Below, piece after piece: positions 48,679-57,988 of a stretch of DNA of 64,000 nucleotides. Within the stretch, counting starts at the first letter, position 1. Every line of letters begins with the position of its first letter. A model generated the notes under the pieces. The model saw only the letters and a list, made by a program, of their open reading frames with translations, was not told the origin of the DNA and made no database searches. A program made the position numbers and the translations under genes. The DNA comes from Anaerofustis butyriciformans (GTDB lineage: Bacteria; Bacillota; Clostridia; Eubacteriales; Anaerofustaceae): the NCBI RefSeq assembly GCF_036289385.1, contig NZ_JAYFFH010000002.1:248001-312000 (forward strand), read 5' to 3'.

Positions 48679-49953
48679 ATGAAAAGTAACAGAATATATA
48701 TGTGCATAGATTTAAAATCCTTTTATGCATCGGTGGAATGCAGACAGCGGGGACTTGATCCAATGACTACAAATTTAGTGGTTGCAGATCCTAAAAGGAG
48801 TCAAAAAACAATTTGTCTTGCGGTATCTCCGGCAATGAAAAAGCTGGGCGTTCCCGGAAGATGCAGATTATTTGAAATACCAAAACACATAAATTATATA
48901 ATAGCTCCTCCGCAAATGAAATTGTATATAGACGTTTCTGCGGATATTTACGGAATATATTTAAAGTATATTTCAAAAGATGATATACACGTTTATAGTA
49001 TTGATGAAGTTTTTATGGATGTAAGTGATTATTTATATATGTATAAAATGAATGCAAAAGAGCTTGCAAAAGAAATTATGAAAGATATTTATGATACTAC
49101 CGGTATAAGTTCTGCTTGTGGGATTGGAAGTAATTTATATTTAGCTAAAGTAGCTCTTGATATTATGGCTAAAAGAACAGATGATAACATAGGCGTTTTA
49201 AACGAAAAAATGTATAGAAAAATGTTATGGGATCATAGGCCAATAACGGATTTTTGGAGAGTTGGAAGAGGTATTGCAAACAGGCTTGAAAAAATAGGGG
49301 TTAAAACCATGAAAGATTTGGCTAAGACAGATGAAAATATGCTTTATAAAATATTTGGCATAGATGCGGAGCTTTTGATTGATCATGCATGGGGAAGAGA
49401 AAGCGTTACAATGCAAGATATAAAGAAATATAAACCTAAAGCTACCTCAGTAGGAAACGGACAAGTCCTTGGAAAAGACTGCGATGTTAAAACGGGAAAA
49501 ATTATAGTAATGGAAATGGTGGATTCTTTATGTCTTGACCTTACAAGAAAAAATCTTGTTTGCAGCTGTATTACTCTTCATGTTAGATATAACAAAAAAT
49601 ACTTTAAAAAATATTCACATGGAACAGTAAACATACCCACTTTAACCAACTCTTCAAAAACAATAAGTTCTTATTTATCAAAGTTATATGATGAAATTGT
49701 CTTAAAAGATGCGTTAATTCATAGGTTTTATATAACATTTAACAATGTTACCAATAATGATATTTATCAGTATAATTTGTTTGATAATATAGAAGAAAAT
49801 AAAAAGGAAGAAGTTCTTCAAAAAACGATTATAAATATAAAAGATAAATATGGAAAAAACTCTCTTTTAAAAGGAATGAGCTTAAAAGAAGGTGCTACGG
49901 CAAGGGAGAGAAATATGCAAATCGGAGGGCATAGAAGTGGAGAGTCAAAATAG
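48679..49953 (+). CDS. Y-family DNA polymerase (UmuC/DinB-like)
   Basis: This 424-residue translesion polymerase has the catalytic acidic pair regions CIDLKSFYASVEC and YSIDEVFMDVS, the finger segment GVPGRCRLFEIP and a little-finger domain ending near NLFDN. It resembles the Firmicutes UvrX/YqjW type that pairs with YolD proteins. ATG 48679 is preferred over 48664 because of the GGTGAT site. The CGG codon in CRQRGLDP aligns with a conserved Arg, so CGG is read normally. It overlaps the next gene. Confidence 0.92.
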   Translation: MKSNRIYMCIDLKSFYASVECRQRGLDPMTTNLVVADPKRSQKTICLAVSPAMKKLGVPGRCRLFEIPKHINYIIAPPQMKLYIDVSADIYGIYLKYISKDDIHVYSIDEVFMDVSDYLYMYKMNAKELAKEIMKDIYDTTGISSACGIGSNLYLAKVALDIMAKRTDDNIGVLNEKMYRKMLWDHRPITDFWRVGRGIANRLEKIGVKTMKDLAKTDENMLYKIFGIDAELLIDHAWGRESVTMQDIKKYKPKATSVGNGQVLGKDCDVKTGKIIVMEMVDSLCLDLTRKNLVCSCITLHVRYNKKYFKKYSHGTVNIPTLTNSSKTISSYLSKLYDEIVLKDALIHRFYITFNNVTNNDIYQYNLFDNIEENKKEEVLQKTIINIKDKYGKNSLLKGMSLKEGATARERNMQIGGHRSGESK

Positions 49954-50278
49954 AATAAAGATGAAAAGAGAAGATAGGGCAAAGCAGTTTATGCCTTTTA
50001 AAGCATTAAAAGGATATGATGAGGCACTTAGAATAAAAGAAAAAGTTAAAGTTGAAAAAAAGGAATTTTCAAGAGAATATGAAGAGGTGCTTGATTACAA
50101 ATTAAGACAGTTAAAAAGAAATGATATTGTTAAGATTATATACTATTTTAAGGGAGAATATATCGAAAAAACGGGAAAGGTAAGTAAAATAGATACTGTT
50201 TCAAGATGTTTATATATAACAAATGATAAAATTTTATTTGATAATATATATGATATAGACATAAAAAAAGATAAATAA
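49937..50278 (+). CDS. YolD-like protein
   Basis: This 113-residue protein starts at GTG 49937, with GGAGGG nine bases upstream, inside the end of the polymerase gene. The conserved core MKREDRAKQFMPFKALKGYDEAL marks the YolD-like family (key part RAKQFMPFKAL), which accompanies Y-family polymerases and may control their access to the replication clamp. The C-terminal half is a small beta-sheet (IVKIIYYFKGEYIEKTG). Confidence 0.88.
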   Translation: MESQNRIKMKREDRAKQFMPFKALKGYDEALRIKEKVKVEKKEFSREYEEVLDYKLRQLKRNDIVKIIYYFKGEYIEKTGKVSKIDTVSRCLYITNDKILFDNIYDIDIKKDK

Positions 50279-50281
50279 AAA

Positions 50282-50304
50282 AAGTGCATTTTAATGCACT
50301 TAAA
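50282..50304. terminator. Terminator hairpin after the yolD-like gene
   Basis: AAGTGCAT/ATGCACTT stem with TTTA loop; it also lies just after the minus-strand tRNA gene. Confidence 0.6.
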
Positions 50305-50313
50305 TTTTAAAGG

Positions 50314-50389
<76 letters not shown>

Positions 50390-50432
50390 ACTAACAGTTC
50401 ATATGATATCATGATTTAATATATTTGTAAAT

Positions 50433-51356
50433 TTATTTTACTATATTTTTTTCAATAAATTCTAAAATGTCTTTGTACACTTCGTGTTTGTTTTTTTCGT
50501 TTAAAATTTCATGGCGCATGCCAAAATATAAAATATGTTTTATATCTTTATAGCCTGCTTCTTTTAAGAAGTTTATGCTATTATGGAAATCACGATCTTC
50601 ACCTATAACAGGGTCGTCTTCTCCTGCAATAAATAAAATTGGTAAATTCTCATTTTTTACTTCATATTTTTCTTTTTTAAAGGCATTTTCTATTAATTTA
50701 AACAAATTTCTAAATCCGTTTAATGTAAAAACGTATCCGCAAAGAGAGTCTTTATTGTATTTTTGAACTTCTTTAACATCGCTGTTTAACCATTTGTTTT
50801 TTAGGCTTTCTTCAAACTTATCGTTGAAAGAACCAAAAACAATCATATTTAATAAGTTGCTTCTATGATGTTTTCCTTTTAATTTTTCAAGATAATCAAC
50901 TATCTTTATTCCAAGCGCTGCAGCTTTATTTTCAAAAGGCGCTCCGCATAAAATAAGACCGTCGATTTCATCGTCGTATTTTTGTATATAATTTCTTGCA
51001 GCCAAAGTACCCATACTATGTGCAAATATAAAATATGGGACGTTTGGATATTCTTCTTTCATTTTTTTTGTTACGGCATACATATCTTCGACTATCATTT
51101 CACCTGTTTCATCATAAAAATACCCCAGATCCTCTTTTGTTTCAACACTTTCACCGTGTCCTCTGTGGTCATTTATTATGCATGCAATACCGTTATTTGC
51201 AAGATATTCCATAAAAGGATAATATCTTTCTTTATGTTCTGCCATACCATGAGCAATTTGAATAACTGCTTTTGCATTTTCTTTTGGTGCTTTTATATAA
51301 CATGAAAGTTGAAGTTTTTCATCAGATGAATTTATTGAAAATAATTGTTCTTTCAT
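50433..51356 (-). CDS. Alpha/beta hydrolase, monoacylglycerol lipase type
   Basis: This 307-residue hydrolase has the oxyanion motif IAHGMAEHKERY, the nucleophile elbow FAHSMG (Ser at about 116), the acid in GEDDPVIG and the catalytic His in GMRHEILNE near the C-terminus. The pattern matches lysophospholipase or monoacylglycerol lipase (YtpA/PldB-like) enzymes. No signal peptide, so cytoplasmic. It is a single-gene unit. Confidence 0.92.
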   Translation of the reverse strand: MKEQLFSINSSDEKLQLSCYIKAPKENAKAVIQIAHGMAEHKERYYPFMEYLANNGIACIINDHRGHGESVETKEDLGYFYDETGEMIVEDMYAVTKKMKEEYPNVPYFIFAHSMGTLAARNYIQKYDDEIDGLILCGAPFENKAAALGIKIVDYLEKLKGKHHRSNLLNMIVFGSFNDKFEESLKNKWLNSDVKEVQKYNKDSLCGYVFTLNGFRNLFKLIENAFKKEKYEVKNENLPILFIAGEDDPVIGEDRDFHNSINFLKEAGYKDIKHILYFGMRHEILNEKNKHEVYKDILEFIEKNIVK

Positions 51357-51507
51357 TTTAAATTACCTCTGTGTAAATTTTAAAATTGAATTAAGCCGAT
51401 TTATATAAATATTATATCACAAAAGATAGGATTAAATATAATCATGTCATTTTATTTATATAAATTTAATAATTTATAAAAAAAGTAAAAGAAGATATAT
51501 TCCTCTT

Positions 51508-52068
51508 TTACCTTTTGTTATACATATTCATTGCTTTGTCAAGATCTTTGTCAAGGGCAGTATAGATTGCTTTTGACGTAGTTTTTACAAGTTCTCTTAT
51601 TATAGGAAGTTCTTCTTCGCTAAATCTTCCAAGAACATAATTTACAAGATCACCATGTTCAGGGCTACCAACTCCAAGGCGAAATCTTGGGAAGTTTTTT
51701 GTAGCGATTTCTTTTATTATTGATTTCATTCCGTTATGGGTTCCTGCTCCGCCGTTTTTTCTTATTCTAAGTTTTCCTTTTGGAAGTTCTATATCATCAT
51801 AAATTATAAAAATATTTTCTTCAGGAATTTTAAAATAATCTTTAAACAGTTTTACGCTTTCACCGCTTAAATTCATGTAAGTTCTCGGTTTTACCAAAAA
51901 TACATCTTCTCCGGCAATTTTACCTTTGCCAAAATCTGCCTTGAATTTTGTTTTGTTTATTTTTATATCGTATTCTTCACTTAAATAATCTATTGTTTCA
52001 AATCCTATATTGTGTCTTGTAAGATTATATTCGTTTCCTATATTGCCAAGTCCCACTATTAAGTACAT
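51508..52068 (-). CDS. pth: Peptidyl-tRNA hydrolase
   Basis: This 186-residue enzyme recycles peptidyl-tRNA. It carries GLGNIGNEYNLTRHNIGF with the catalytic His, RTYMNLSGESV, IYDDIELPKGKLRIRKNGG (core DDIELPKGK) and GTHNGMKSI. Length is standard. In many Firmicutes mfd follows pth; here mfd lies about 9 kb away on the other strand. Confidence 0.96.
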   Translation of the reverse strand: MYLIVGLGNIGNEYNLTRHNIGFETIDYLSEEYDIKINKTKFKADFGKGKIAGEDVFLVKPRTYMNLSGESVKLFKDYFKIPEENIFIIYDDIELPKGKLRIRKNGGAGTHNGMKSIIKEIATKNFPRFRLGVGSPEHGDLVNYVLGRFSEEELPIIRELVKTTSKAIYTALDKDLDKAMNMYNKR

Positions 52069-52134
52069 TTCTTTCTCCTTAAGTATAAAATAGCTTATTT
52101 ATTATATCATTTATTTTTAAATTTCAATAAGATT

Positions 52135-52332
52135 TTATTCATTTATTTTATCAACAATCGCTTTTGATACCATTTGCACCATATTTGTCATTGATGTTAT
52201 AGCCATTATTGCAACCATGCTCACATCTTCAATAGTTTTTTCATTAGGCTTAAGGGATATATTTTCTTTCTCTTTTTCATTTTTGTTAAGTATATCTTTA
52301 CTGTAAGGGACATATTCGTTAAAAAATTCCAT
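52135..52332 (-). CDS. Hypothetical protein, 65 residues
   Basis: The ATG follows a GGAGGAT site and the frame ends in TAA. The peptide has an aromatic start (MEFFNEYVPYSKDIL), a Lys/Glu linker and a Met/Ala-rich helix (SMVAIMAITSMTNMVQMVSK) that may be amphipathic or membrane-associating. I do not recognise it. It lies 66 bases upstream of pth in the same direction. Confidence 0.6.
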   Translation of the reverse strand: MEFFNEYVPYSKDILNKNEKEKENISLKPNEKTIEDVSMVAIMAITSMTNMVQMVSKAIVDKINE

Positions 52333-52411
52333 TTATCCTCCTTAATTAATTTATATATTTTATTTGAAAATTATGGTATATTAAAATAAATATTAAATTA
52401 AAGAGGCAATT

Positions 52412-53344
52412 ATGAACAGTTTAATAAAAACTATACTGGATAAATATCAAGTAAGAAAATCATATAAAGATAAAAGCAAATTTATAGAATTATTAACTGA
52501 ATATTTTAATAATAACAATATTAAATATGATATTGAAGAATATAATGACTTTTTTAAGACAAGAAATATTGTAGTGGGTGATATAAATGAAGCGGACACA
52601 GTATTTACCGCTCATTATGATACGTGTGCAAGAATGATTTTCCCTAATTTTATTACCCCAAAGAATCTATTTATATATGCTATTTATTCAATTATTTTAG
52701 CTTTTTTTCTTATATTTACGGCTTTAATAGTAAAATTTGCTTTATTGATATTTACTAAAAGTGAGATTATAGGAAATATAGGTTATTTTTTAACAATATT
52801 ATTAGATTTATATTTAATGATGTTTGGTTTTAAAAACAAACATACTGTAAATGACAATACTTCAGGAGTTGTAACTTTACTTAATATAATGGATAAACTT
52901 AGCAGTGAAGAAATAAATAAGTCTGCTTTTGTGTTTTTCGATAACGAAGAAATAGGACTCGTAGGTGCATTCAAATTCAAAAATAAACATAAAGATATTA
53001 TAGATAATAAAGTTATTATAAATTTTGATTGTGTTAGTGACGGAGATAATATGCTTTTTGTTACAAAGGAATTGACTATGCATAGTGATATTTATAAAAA
53101 AATGCAAAATATCATAGAAAGAGTAAAGCATAAATACAATAAAGGGGTACTTTTAGAAAACAGTAAAAATACATTTTATCCTTCAGACCAAATGGTGTTT
53201 AAAAATGCTATTGGTGTTGCAGGGCTTAAGAAGAATAAAATACTTGGATATTATCTTGATAAAATACACACAAATAAAGATATAGTATTTAAAAAAGAAA
53301 ACATAGATTTATTGACTGATATTATGGTTGAGTTAAAAAAATAA
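52412..53344 (+). CDS. M28-family membrane-embedded peptidase-like protein
   Basis: This 310-residue protein keeps the M28 zinc ligands: HYDTC (first His/Asp), VNDNTSG (bridging Asp), FDNEEIGLVG (Glu base and ligand) and INFDCVSDGD. Two membrane helices (about 87-110 and 120-140) are inserted between the first and second ligand, which is unusual for soluble aminopeptidases. The final His ligand is probably DKIHTNKD. Substrate unknown. Confidence 0.83.
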   Translation: MNSLIKTILDKYQVRKSYKDKSKFIELLTEYFNNNNIKYDIEEYNDFFKTRNIVVGDINEADTVFTAHYDTCARMIFPNFITPKNLFIYAIYSIILAFFLIFTALIVKFALLIFTKSEIIGNIGYFLTILLDLYLMMFGFKNKHTVNDNTSGVVTLLNIMDKLSSEEINKSAFVFFDNEEIGLVGAFKFKNKHKDIIDNKVIINFDCVSDGDNMLFVTKELTMHSDIYKKMQNIIERVKHKYNKGVLLENSKNTFYPSDQMVFKNAIGVAGLKKNKILGYYLDKIHTNKDIVFKKENIDLLTDIMVELKK

Positions 53345-53368
53345 AGCCTTTTACGGCTTTATTTTTTT
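53343..53368. terminator. Terminator between convergent genes
   Basis: AAAGCC/GGCTTT stem with T-run downstream, serving the peptidase gene. Confidence 0.65.
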
Positions 53369-53853
53369 ATTATATTTGAATTTAGAATTTCAATGCATTC
53401 ATCTGCACTTCCCTTTATAAAGCTATCCTTTTTTAAAGGTATTGTCATTTTACCTTGTAAAAATACAACAATAAAGTTATCAGTTTCATCAAAGCCTTTA
53501 ACGCTTTCAAATGGGACAGATCTTTCTGTTTTGTCAGATTTCATAGTTATTTTATCGTTTATGGTAATGTTAAATATAGGGTACTCTTCTTTATTTAAAA
53601 GTAAAGCCCTTTCTTTTTCTGCTTTAATATTCTTTCTCATGGCAAATTTACCTGAAAGAAAACTTACTATAGATAGTAGTACTGCAACAACGCCAAGTGA
53701 ATTTTTAAAGGCAATAAAATATGCTGTGCCTATAATAAGTAAAATAAAAGATGAAATATAAAGTTTCTTAAATTCTTTTTTACACCAAAAAGCCATTACT
53801 TCGTTTATTGCATTTTCATCATACACAAATTCATTTATTACTTCTTTGTTCAT
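53359..53853 (-). CDS. YcxB-like membrane protein
   Basis: This 164-residue protein has a cytoplasmic start, two membrane helices (about 33-48 and 54-70) and a C-terminal beta-rich domain (KSDKTERSVPFESVKGFDETDN in outline; core SVPFESVKG) typical of the YcxB-like family. Function unknown. It lies where rsfS would be expected downstream of yqeK, but a terminator separates the two. Confidence 0.75.
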   Translation of the reverse strand: MNKEVINEFVYDENAINEVMAFWCKKEFKKLYISSFILLIIGTAYFIAFKNSLGVVAVLLSIVSFLSGKFAMRKNIKAEKERALLLNKEEYPIFNITINDKITMKSDKTERSVPFESVKGFDETDNFIVVFLQGKMTIPLKKDSFIKGSADECIEILNSNIIKK

Positions 53854-53913
53854 TTTTTTACCCTCTGTTTTTATTTATGTATATTATACACTATACTTTA
53901 TGTAGAAATAAAA

Positions 53914-53942
53914 AAATTACCTTTAAAAAAGGTAATTTTATT
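53914..53942 (-). terminator. Terminator of the rplU-yqeK cluster
   Basis: AAAATTACC/GGTAATTTT stem with a T-run on the minus strand, directly after yqeK. Confidence 0.7.
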
Positions 53943-54519
53943 TATTTTTTATTTCTTTTTCCATTACAAGATAATTTCTTGCATTTACTGTATTTGGATG
54001 AAGTAATTTCCCGCTTTTTAGAATTGAAAGAATTGTTCTGTTAAGGCTCATTACAATGGCTTTGTCAATATTTTGATATGCCATTTCTCTTACTTCTTCA
54101 ACGCCTTCATATGTTCTTGTTTCTTCTATAACATCGGCAAGAAAAACTATTTTTTGAAGCATAGTCATGTTTTCTTTTCCCGTTGTATGATATTCTATGG
54201 CACTTAATACATCTTCATCCGTTATGTTAAACTTGAATTTTGCAACTATTCTTCCTGCTTTTCCATGTAACAATGCGGTATTTACTCTTTCGATTTCATC
54301 TATTTTAAAATATTGTTTTTTTAAGATATCAATCATTGCATCAGGATCCATATTTTTCGCACAGTCATGAAGAAGAGCCGCAAGGGAAGCCTTTTCTGTA
54401 TCATATCCATAGTTTTTAGCAAGTTTTACTGCTTCTCTTTGTGTTGCAAGGGTGTGAATATATCTGTCTTCTTTTAGCATTTTCTTTAATTCATGTTTGA
54501 TGTTTGTGTATTCTTTCAT
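53938..54519 (-). CDS. yqeK: HD-domain hydrolase YqeK (Ap4A hydrolase type)
   Basis: This 193-residue protein has the HD metal site in LLHDCAKNM and the YqeK-type flanking ALLHGKAGRIVA and IEYHTTGKENMT. YqeK proteins cleave diadenosine tetraphosphate symmetrically. It follows nadD by 12 bases as usual, but the next gene in the usual order, rsfS, is missing here. Confidence 0.92.
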   Translation of the reverse strand: MKEYTNIKHELKKMLKEDRYIHTLATQREAVKLAKNYGYDTEKASLAALLHDCAKNMDPDAMIDILKKQYFKIDEIERVNTALLHGKAGRIVAKFKFNITDEDVLSAIEYHTTGKENMTMLQKIVFLADVIEETRTYEGVEEVREMAYQNIDKAIVMSLNRTILSILKSGKLLHPNTVNARNYLVMEKEIKNK

Positions 54520-54531
54520 GTTACTCTTCCT

Positions 54532-55128
54532 CTAATCGTTATAATATAAATTATTCTCTATTATATATTGTGCCACTTTTTCAGGAATTTTTAAAGAGTT
54601 ATTTTTTAAAATATTCTTTCTTATTTCACTGGAAGATAAATCTATAAGGTTAAAGTTTTCTAAAAGGGTTATTTTTGCATTGTATTCTTTATTTAAAAGA
54701 TCTGTTTTTTCTTTAAGCTCTTCTTTTCTATAAGGTGGTCTGTTGGCTATTATGAAATTTACTTCTTTTAAAAGAGTTTCATAATCTTTCCATTTGTGTA
54801 TTTCAAACACTAAATCAGCTCCGCCTATAAAAAATAAGTCATTGTATTTATCTTTTAAATAAGATACCGTATCAATTGTGTAACTTACCCCTTTTTTGTC
54901 TATTTCATAAGTATCTATTTCAAAAAAAGGGTATTCTTCTATTGCAAGTTCAACCATTTTAAGTCTTTGCATTGTTGAAACTTTGCTTTTATTTTCTTTT
55001 ATTGGATTGATGTTTGTTGGTATAAATAATACTTTATCAAGAGAAAACTCTTTCTTTGCCGATAAAGCGAGCTTTATATGCCCGTTATGTATCGGGTTAA
55101 AGCTTCCTCCTAAAAACCCGACTTTCAT
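54532..55128 (-). CDS. nadD: Nicotinate-nucleotide adenylyltransferase
   Basis: This 198-residue enzyme joins nicotinate mononucleotide and ATP in NAD synthesis. It has the nucleotidyl-transferase motif GGSFNPIHNGHIKLA and the C-terminal DLSSSEIRKNI (ISSTxxR type). It starts three bases after yhbY and ends in TAG. Length is normal. Confidence 0.95.
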   Translation of the reverse strand: MKVGFLGGSFNPIHNGHIKLALSAKKEFSLDKVLFIPTNINPIKENKSKVSTMQRLKMVELAIEEYPFFEIDTYEIDKKGVSYTIDTVSYLKDKYNDLFFIGGADLVFEIHKWKDYETLLKEVNFIIANRPPYRKEELKEKTDLLNKEYNAKITLLENFNLIDLSSSEIRKNILKNNSLKIPEKVAQYIIENNLYYND

Positions 55129-55131
55129 TAA

Positions 55132-55419
55132 TTATAATACCTCATATTTGTTTTTGTCAGGATTTCTTTTATAAAGTATAAAAGTATTTCCTATTGTTGT
55201 AACAACTTGACTGTTTGTTTTATCTGCTAAATAATTAGCTACTTCTCTTACATCTTCAAGTGAATTTTGTTGGATTTTTCCCTTTATAAGTTCTCTGGCT
55301 TTTAATGCGTCTTTTACTTGAGTTACTATATTGTCGCTCATTCCGTCTTTGCCTATGTGAATTATAGGCTGCATTTTACTGGCTTCTTTTCTTAAATAAC
55401 TTCTTTCTTTGCTGTTCAT
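55132..55419 (-). CDS. yhbY: YhbY-family (CRM domain) RNA-binding protein
   Basis: This 95-residue protein starts LRKEASKMQPIIHIGKDG with the GxxG-like loop KDGMSD and has the CRM fold. It associates with pre-50S ribosomal subunits. It lies ten bases after obgE in the conserved cluster. Confidence 0.94.
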   Translation of the reverse strand: MNSKERSYLRKEASKMQPIIHIGKDGMSDNIVTQVKDALKARELIKGKIQQNSLEDVREVANYLADKTNSQVVTTIGNTFILYKRNPDKNKYEVL

Positions 55420-55429
55420 TTTTTACTTC

Positions 55430-56713
55430 CTATTTATAATATTCAAATTCAAAACCTTCTATGTTTACTATATCACCGTCTTTAATACCCATTTTTTCCA
55501 TTTCTTCAAAGATTCCTTTGTTTTTAAGAACTCTTTGGAAATACATACTTGATTCATAATCTTCAAGGTTTACGGATTTTATAAGACGTCTCATCATTTT
55601 TCCTTCAACATAATATACGTTATCTTCAACTTCAATTTCGTATTCTTTTTCTGCTTTTGGTGCGTAGATTACTTTTTCTTCGGTTGTAAAGAATAAAGGT
55701 GTTTTTGGTGTTTCAGGCAGTAATTCAACTATACAGTCCATTATTTTATCAAGACCGTCATTCATTGCTGCACTGGAATTAAATACCTTATATCCTTTGT
55801 CTTCAAAGTATTTTGTAAGTTCATTTATTTTTTCTTCTTTTTCGTCAGGATTAATTAAATCTGTTTTGTTAAGAACTACAATTTGAGGTCTTTCCTTTAA
55901 TTTTTCAGAGTATAGGGAAAGTTCGTTGTTAATTATATCAAAATCTTTTTTAGGGTCTCTTCCTTCTATTGATGATGCGTCAAGAACATGAACAAGAAGT
56001 CTTGTTCTTTCAACATGTCTTAAGAATTGGTGACCAAGTCCTTGTCCATCACTTGCTCCTTCGATAAGTCCCGGAATATCAGCAAGAACGAATTCTTCGC
56101 TGTTTTTATATTTTACTATTCCAAGATTTGGTGAAAGAGTTGTAAAGTGATAATTTGCAATTTTGGGAGTTGCATTTGTTACCATTGAAAGTATTGTAGA
56201 TTTTCCTACATTAGGGAAACCTATTAAACCAACATCGGCAATTGTTTTAAGCTCTAATATAAGCTCTTTTTCTTCTGCTTCGTCTCCCGGTTTTGCAAAT
56301 TTAGGAGATTGTCTGGTTGAAGTTGCAAAATGTTGATTACCTCTTCCTCCTCTGCCTCCTTTTAAAACCGTAACTTCTTGGTGATTTTCTACCATATCAC
56401 AAATAAGCTGACCGGTTTCGCTGTCAAAAATAACTGTCCCTACGGGAACTTCAATTCTAATGTCGCTGCCGTCTTTACCGCTCATGTTGCTTCTGCTTCC
56501 GTTTTCACCTGCTTGAGCTGCGAACTTTCTTTTGTATCTAAATGCTTCAAGTGTATTTAAGGCATTATTAGCAACAAAAATAACGTCTCCGCCTTTTCCT
56601 CCGTCTCCGCCTGAAGGACCGCCGTTTGGAACGTATTTTTCTCTTCTGAAAGCTACAGCACCGTCTCCGCCTTTTCCGCTTTTAACATTAATTTTTACTT
56701 TATCTACAAACAT
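55430..56713 (-). CDS. obgE: GTPase Obg
   Basis: This 427-residue GTPase has the Gly-rich Obg fold (GGPSGGDGGKGGDVIF), the G domain with GFPNVGKST (P-loop), DIPGLIEGA (switch II), NKTDL and SSAAM, and an OCT C-terminal domain ending GDIVNIEGFEFEYYK. It acts in 50S assembly and stress signalling. The minus-strand terminator at 56738-56765 lies between rpmA and obgE and may partly attenuate it. Confidence 0.97.
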   Translation of the reverse strand: MFVDKVKINVKSGKGGDGAVAFRREKYVPNGGPSGGDGGKGGDVIFVANNALNTLEAFRYKRKFAAQAGENGSRSNMSGKDGSDIRIEVPVGTVIFDSETGQLICDMVENHQEVTVLKGGRGGRGNQHFATSTRQSPKFAKPGDEAEEKELILELKTIADVGLIGFPNVGKSTILSMVTNATPKIANYHFTTLSPNLGIVKYKNSEEFVLADIPGLIEGASDGQGLGHQFLRHVERTRLLVHVLDASSIEGRDPKKDFDIINNELSLYSEKLKERPQIVVLNKTDLINPDEKEEKINELTKYFEDKGYKVFNSSAAMNDGLDKIMDCIVELLPETPKTPLFFTTEEKVIYAPKAEKEYEIEVEDNVYYVEGKMMRRLIKSVNLEDYESSMYFQRVLKNKGIFEEMEKMGIKDGDIVNIEGFEFEYYK

Positions 56714-56737
56714 AATTTATTCCTCTATAAAAAAATT

Positions 56738-56766
56738 AAACTCCACACCTTTTAGTATGGAGTTTA
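56738..56766 (-). terminator. Terminator between rpmA and obgE
   Basis: AAACTCCA/TGGAGTTT stem followed on the minus strand by AATTTTTTT. Confidence 0.75.
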
Positions 56767-56780
56767 TTAATTAAATTATT

Positions 56781-57074
56781 CTATTGAGCTTTTGGATAAA
56801 CACTAACTTGTTTTCTTGTTTTGCCTTTTCTTTCGAATTTAACAACTCCGTCAGCTTTAGCAAATAATGTATCGTCTCCGCCGATTCCAACGTTTACTCC
56901 AGGATAAATTCTAGTTCCTCTTTGTCTTACTAAAATGTTACCTGCTAATACATATTGGCCGTCGCCTTTTTTTGTTCCAAGTCTTTTTGATTCACTATCT
57001 CTACCATTCTTTGTACTACCCATCCCTTTTTTGTGAGCGAATAGTTGTAAGTTATCTAAATTAAATTTAATCAT
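56781..57074 (-). CDS. rpmA: Ribosomal protein L27 with Prp-cleaved N-terminus
   Basis: This 97-residue protein begins with the Firmicutes extension MIKFNLDNLQLFAHKKGMGS, in which Prp cuts after LQLF to expose the mature AHKKG end. The rest is typical bL27 (GNILVRQRGTRIYPG). It lies two bases after prp, its own processing protease. Confidence 0.97.
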   Translation of the reverse strand: MIKFNLDNLQLFAHKKGMGSTKNGRDSESKRLGTKKGDGQYVLAGNILVRQRGTRIYPGVNVGIGGDDTLFAKADGVVKFERKGKTRKQVSVYPKAQ

Positions 57075-57075
57075 T

Positions 57076-57402
57076 TTATTCCTCCATGATATTTACTTTT
57101 ACAAACTCAGGGTTTTCTTCGCTAAGACTTTCTACAGATAGTAAAAATGTCTTTGTCAAAACATCAGTTTTTATTTTCTTTTCTTGATTTGCTTCATTTA
57201 TTTTAACAAGAGAATAACCTTCTTCTACTTTAACATCAATATCAGCTTTTATATATTCGCTTAATCCGTTTATTAAAGCTATTAACAAGGTTGATACACT
57301 GCAACAAATCAAGTCATAACCTTTTTCGCCGCTTCCGGCATGTCCCTTAAGTTCAATTTGTTTTATAAAATTCGATTTAATATTAATGTCGATATTAATC
57401 AT
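57076..57402 (-). CDS. prp: Ribosomal-processing cysteine protease Prp
   Basis: This 108-residue protease has the catalytic His in LKGHAGSGEKGYD and Cys in LICCSVSTLL. It removes the L27 N-terminal extension, which is present in the adjacent rpmA. It overlaps the L21 stop by one base. Confidence 0.95.
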   Translation of the reverse strand: MINIDINIKSNFIKQIELKGHAGSGEKGYDLICCSVSTLLIALINGLSEYIKADIDVKVEEGYSLVKINEANQEKKIKTDVLTKTFLLSVESLSEENPEFVKVNIMEE

Positions 57403-57737
57403 TATTCAGCTTTATCTTCAGCTTTTACTAAACCTGTAATTTCAACTTTTGTGTATGGTTGACGATGTCCTTGTTTTCTTCTGTAGTCTTTTTTAGCTTT
57501 GTATTTATATACAATAACTTTTTCGCTTTTTCCTTGTTCAAGGATTTTTCCTTCTACTTTGTAGCCTTCTACTACAGGAGTTCCAACAAGAATATTTGAA
57601 TCTTCATTTACCATTAATACTTCATCAAAAGTTACTTTCTTTTGATTTTTTCTTTTTGGAACAATTTTTTCAACGTTTATAACGTCACCTTTTTGAACAC
57701 GATATTGTTTACCGCCAGTTTTAATAATTGCATACAT
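57402..57737 (-). CDS. rplU: Ribosomal protein L21
   Basis: This 111-residue bL21 begins MYAIIKTGGKQYRV and has the RRKQGHRQPYT motif near the end. It is the first gene of the L21-prp-L27 unit and is preceded by the L21 leader. Confidence 0.97.
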   Translation of the reverse strand: MYAIIKTGGKQYRVQKGDVINVEKIVPKRKNQKKVTFDEVLMVNEDSNILVGTPVVEGYKVEGKILEQGKSEKVIVYKYKAKKDYRRKQGHRQPYTKVEITGLVKAEDKAE

Positions 57738-57739
57738 AT

Positions 57740-57830
57740 CTTTCTACCTCCACTATCCTGTCTCGCCGTCTAAGGTGTGAAAATCAACTTCTTTTTACCT
57801 TTGTCAGTGCGGATACATGCTTATTTAGTA
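57740..57830 (-). ncRNA. L21 ribosomal protein leader
   Basis: The minus-strand 5' region of rplU holds CACACCTTAGACGGCGAGAC followed by the start, matching the conserved Firmicutes L21 leader element (autoregulatory binding site for L21). Exact ends are approximate. Confidence 0.65.
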
Positions 57831-57988
57831 TATCATAGGGTTATTTTGCTGTCAACAAAATAAAATATTTTTATGACAAAATTAAAATAAAATTTTTTTA
57901 TTTAACATAAAAATTATTTTAAACAAAAATTATTTATATATTCATATTAAAACATAAGCAAAAGTATATATAACTAAGGAGGAATTTT

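Noticed and set aside
48739..48760. CGG read as a non-standard amino acid (known in some Firmicutes)
   Set aside because: The CGG in the Y-family polymerase falls at a conserved Arg, so standard decoding fits.
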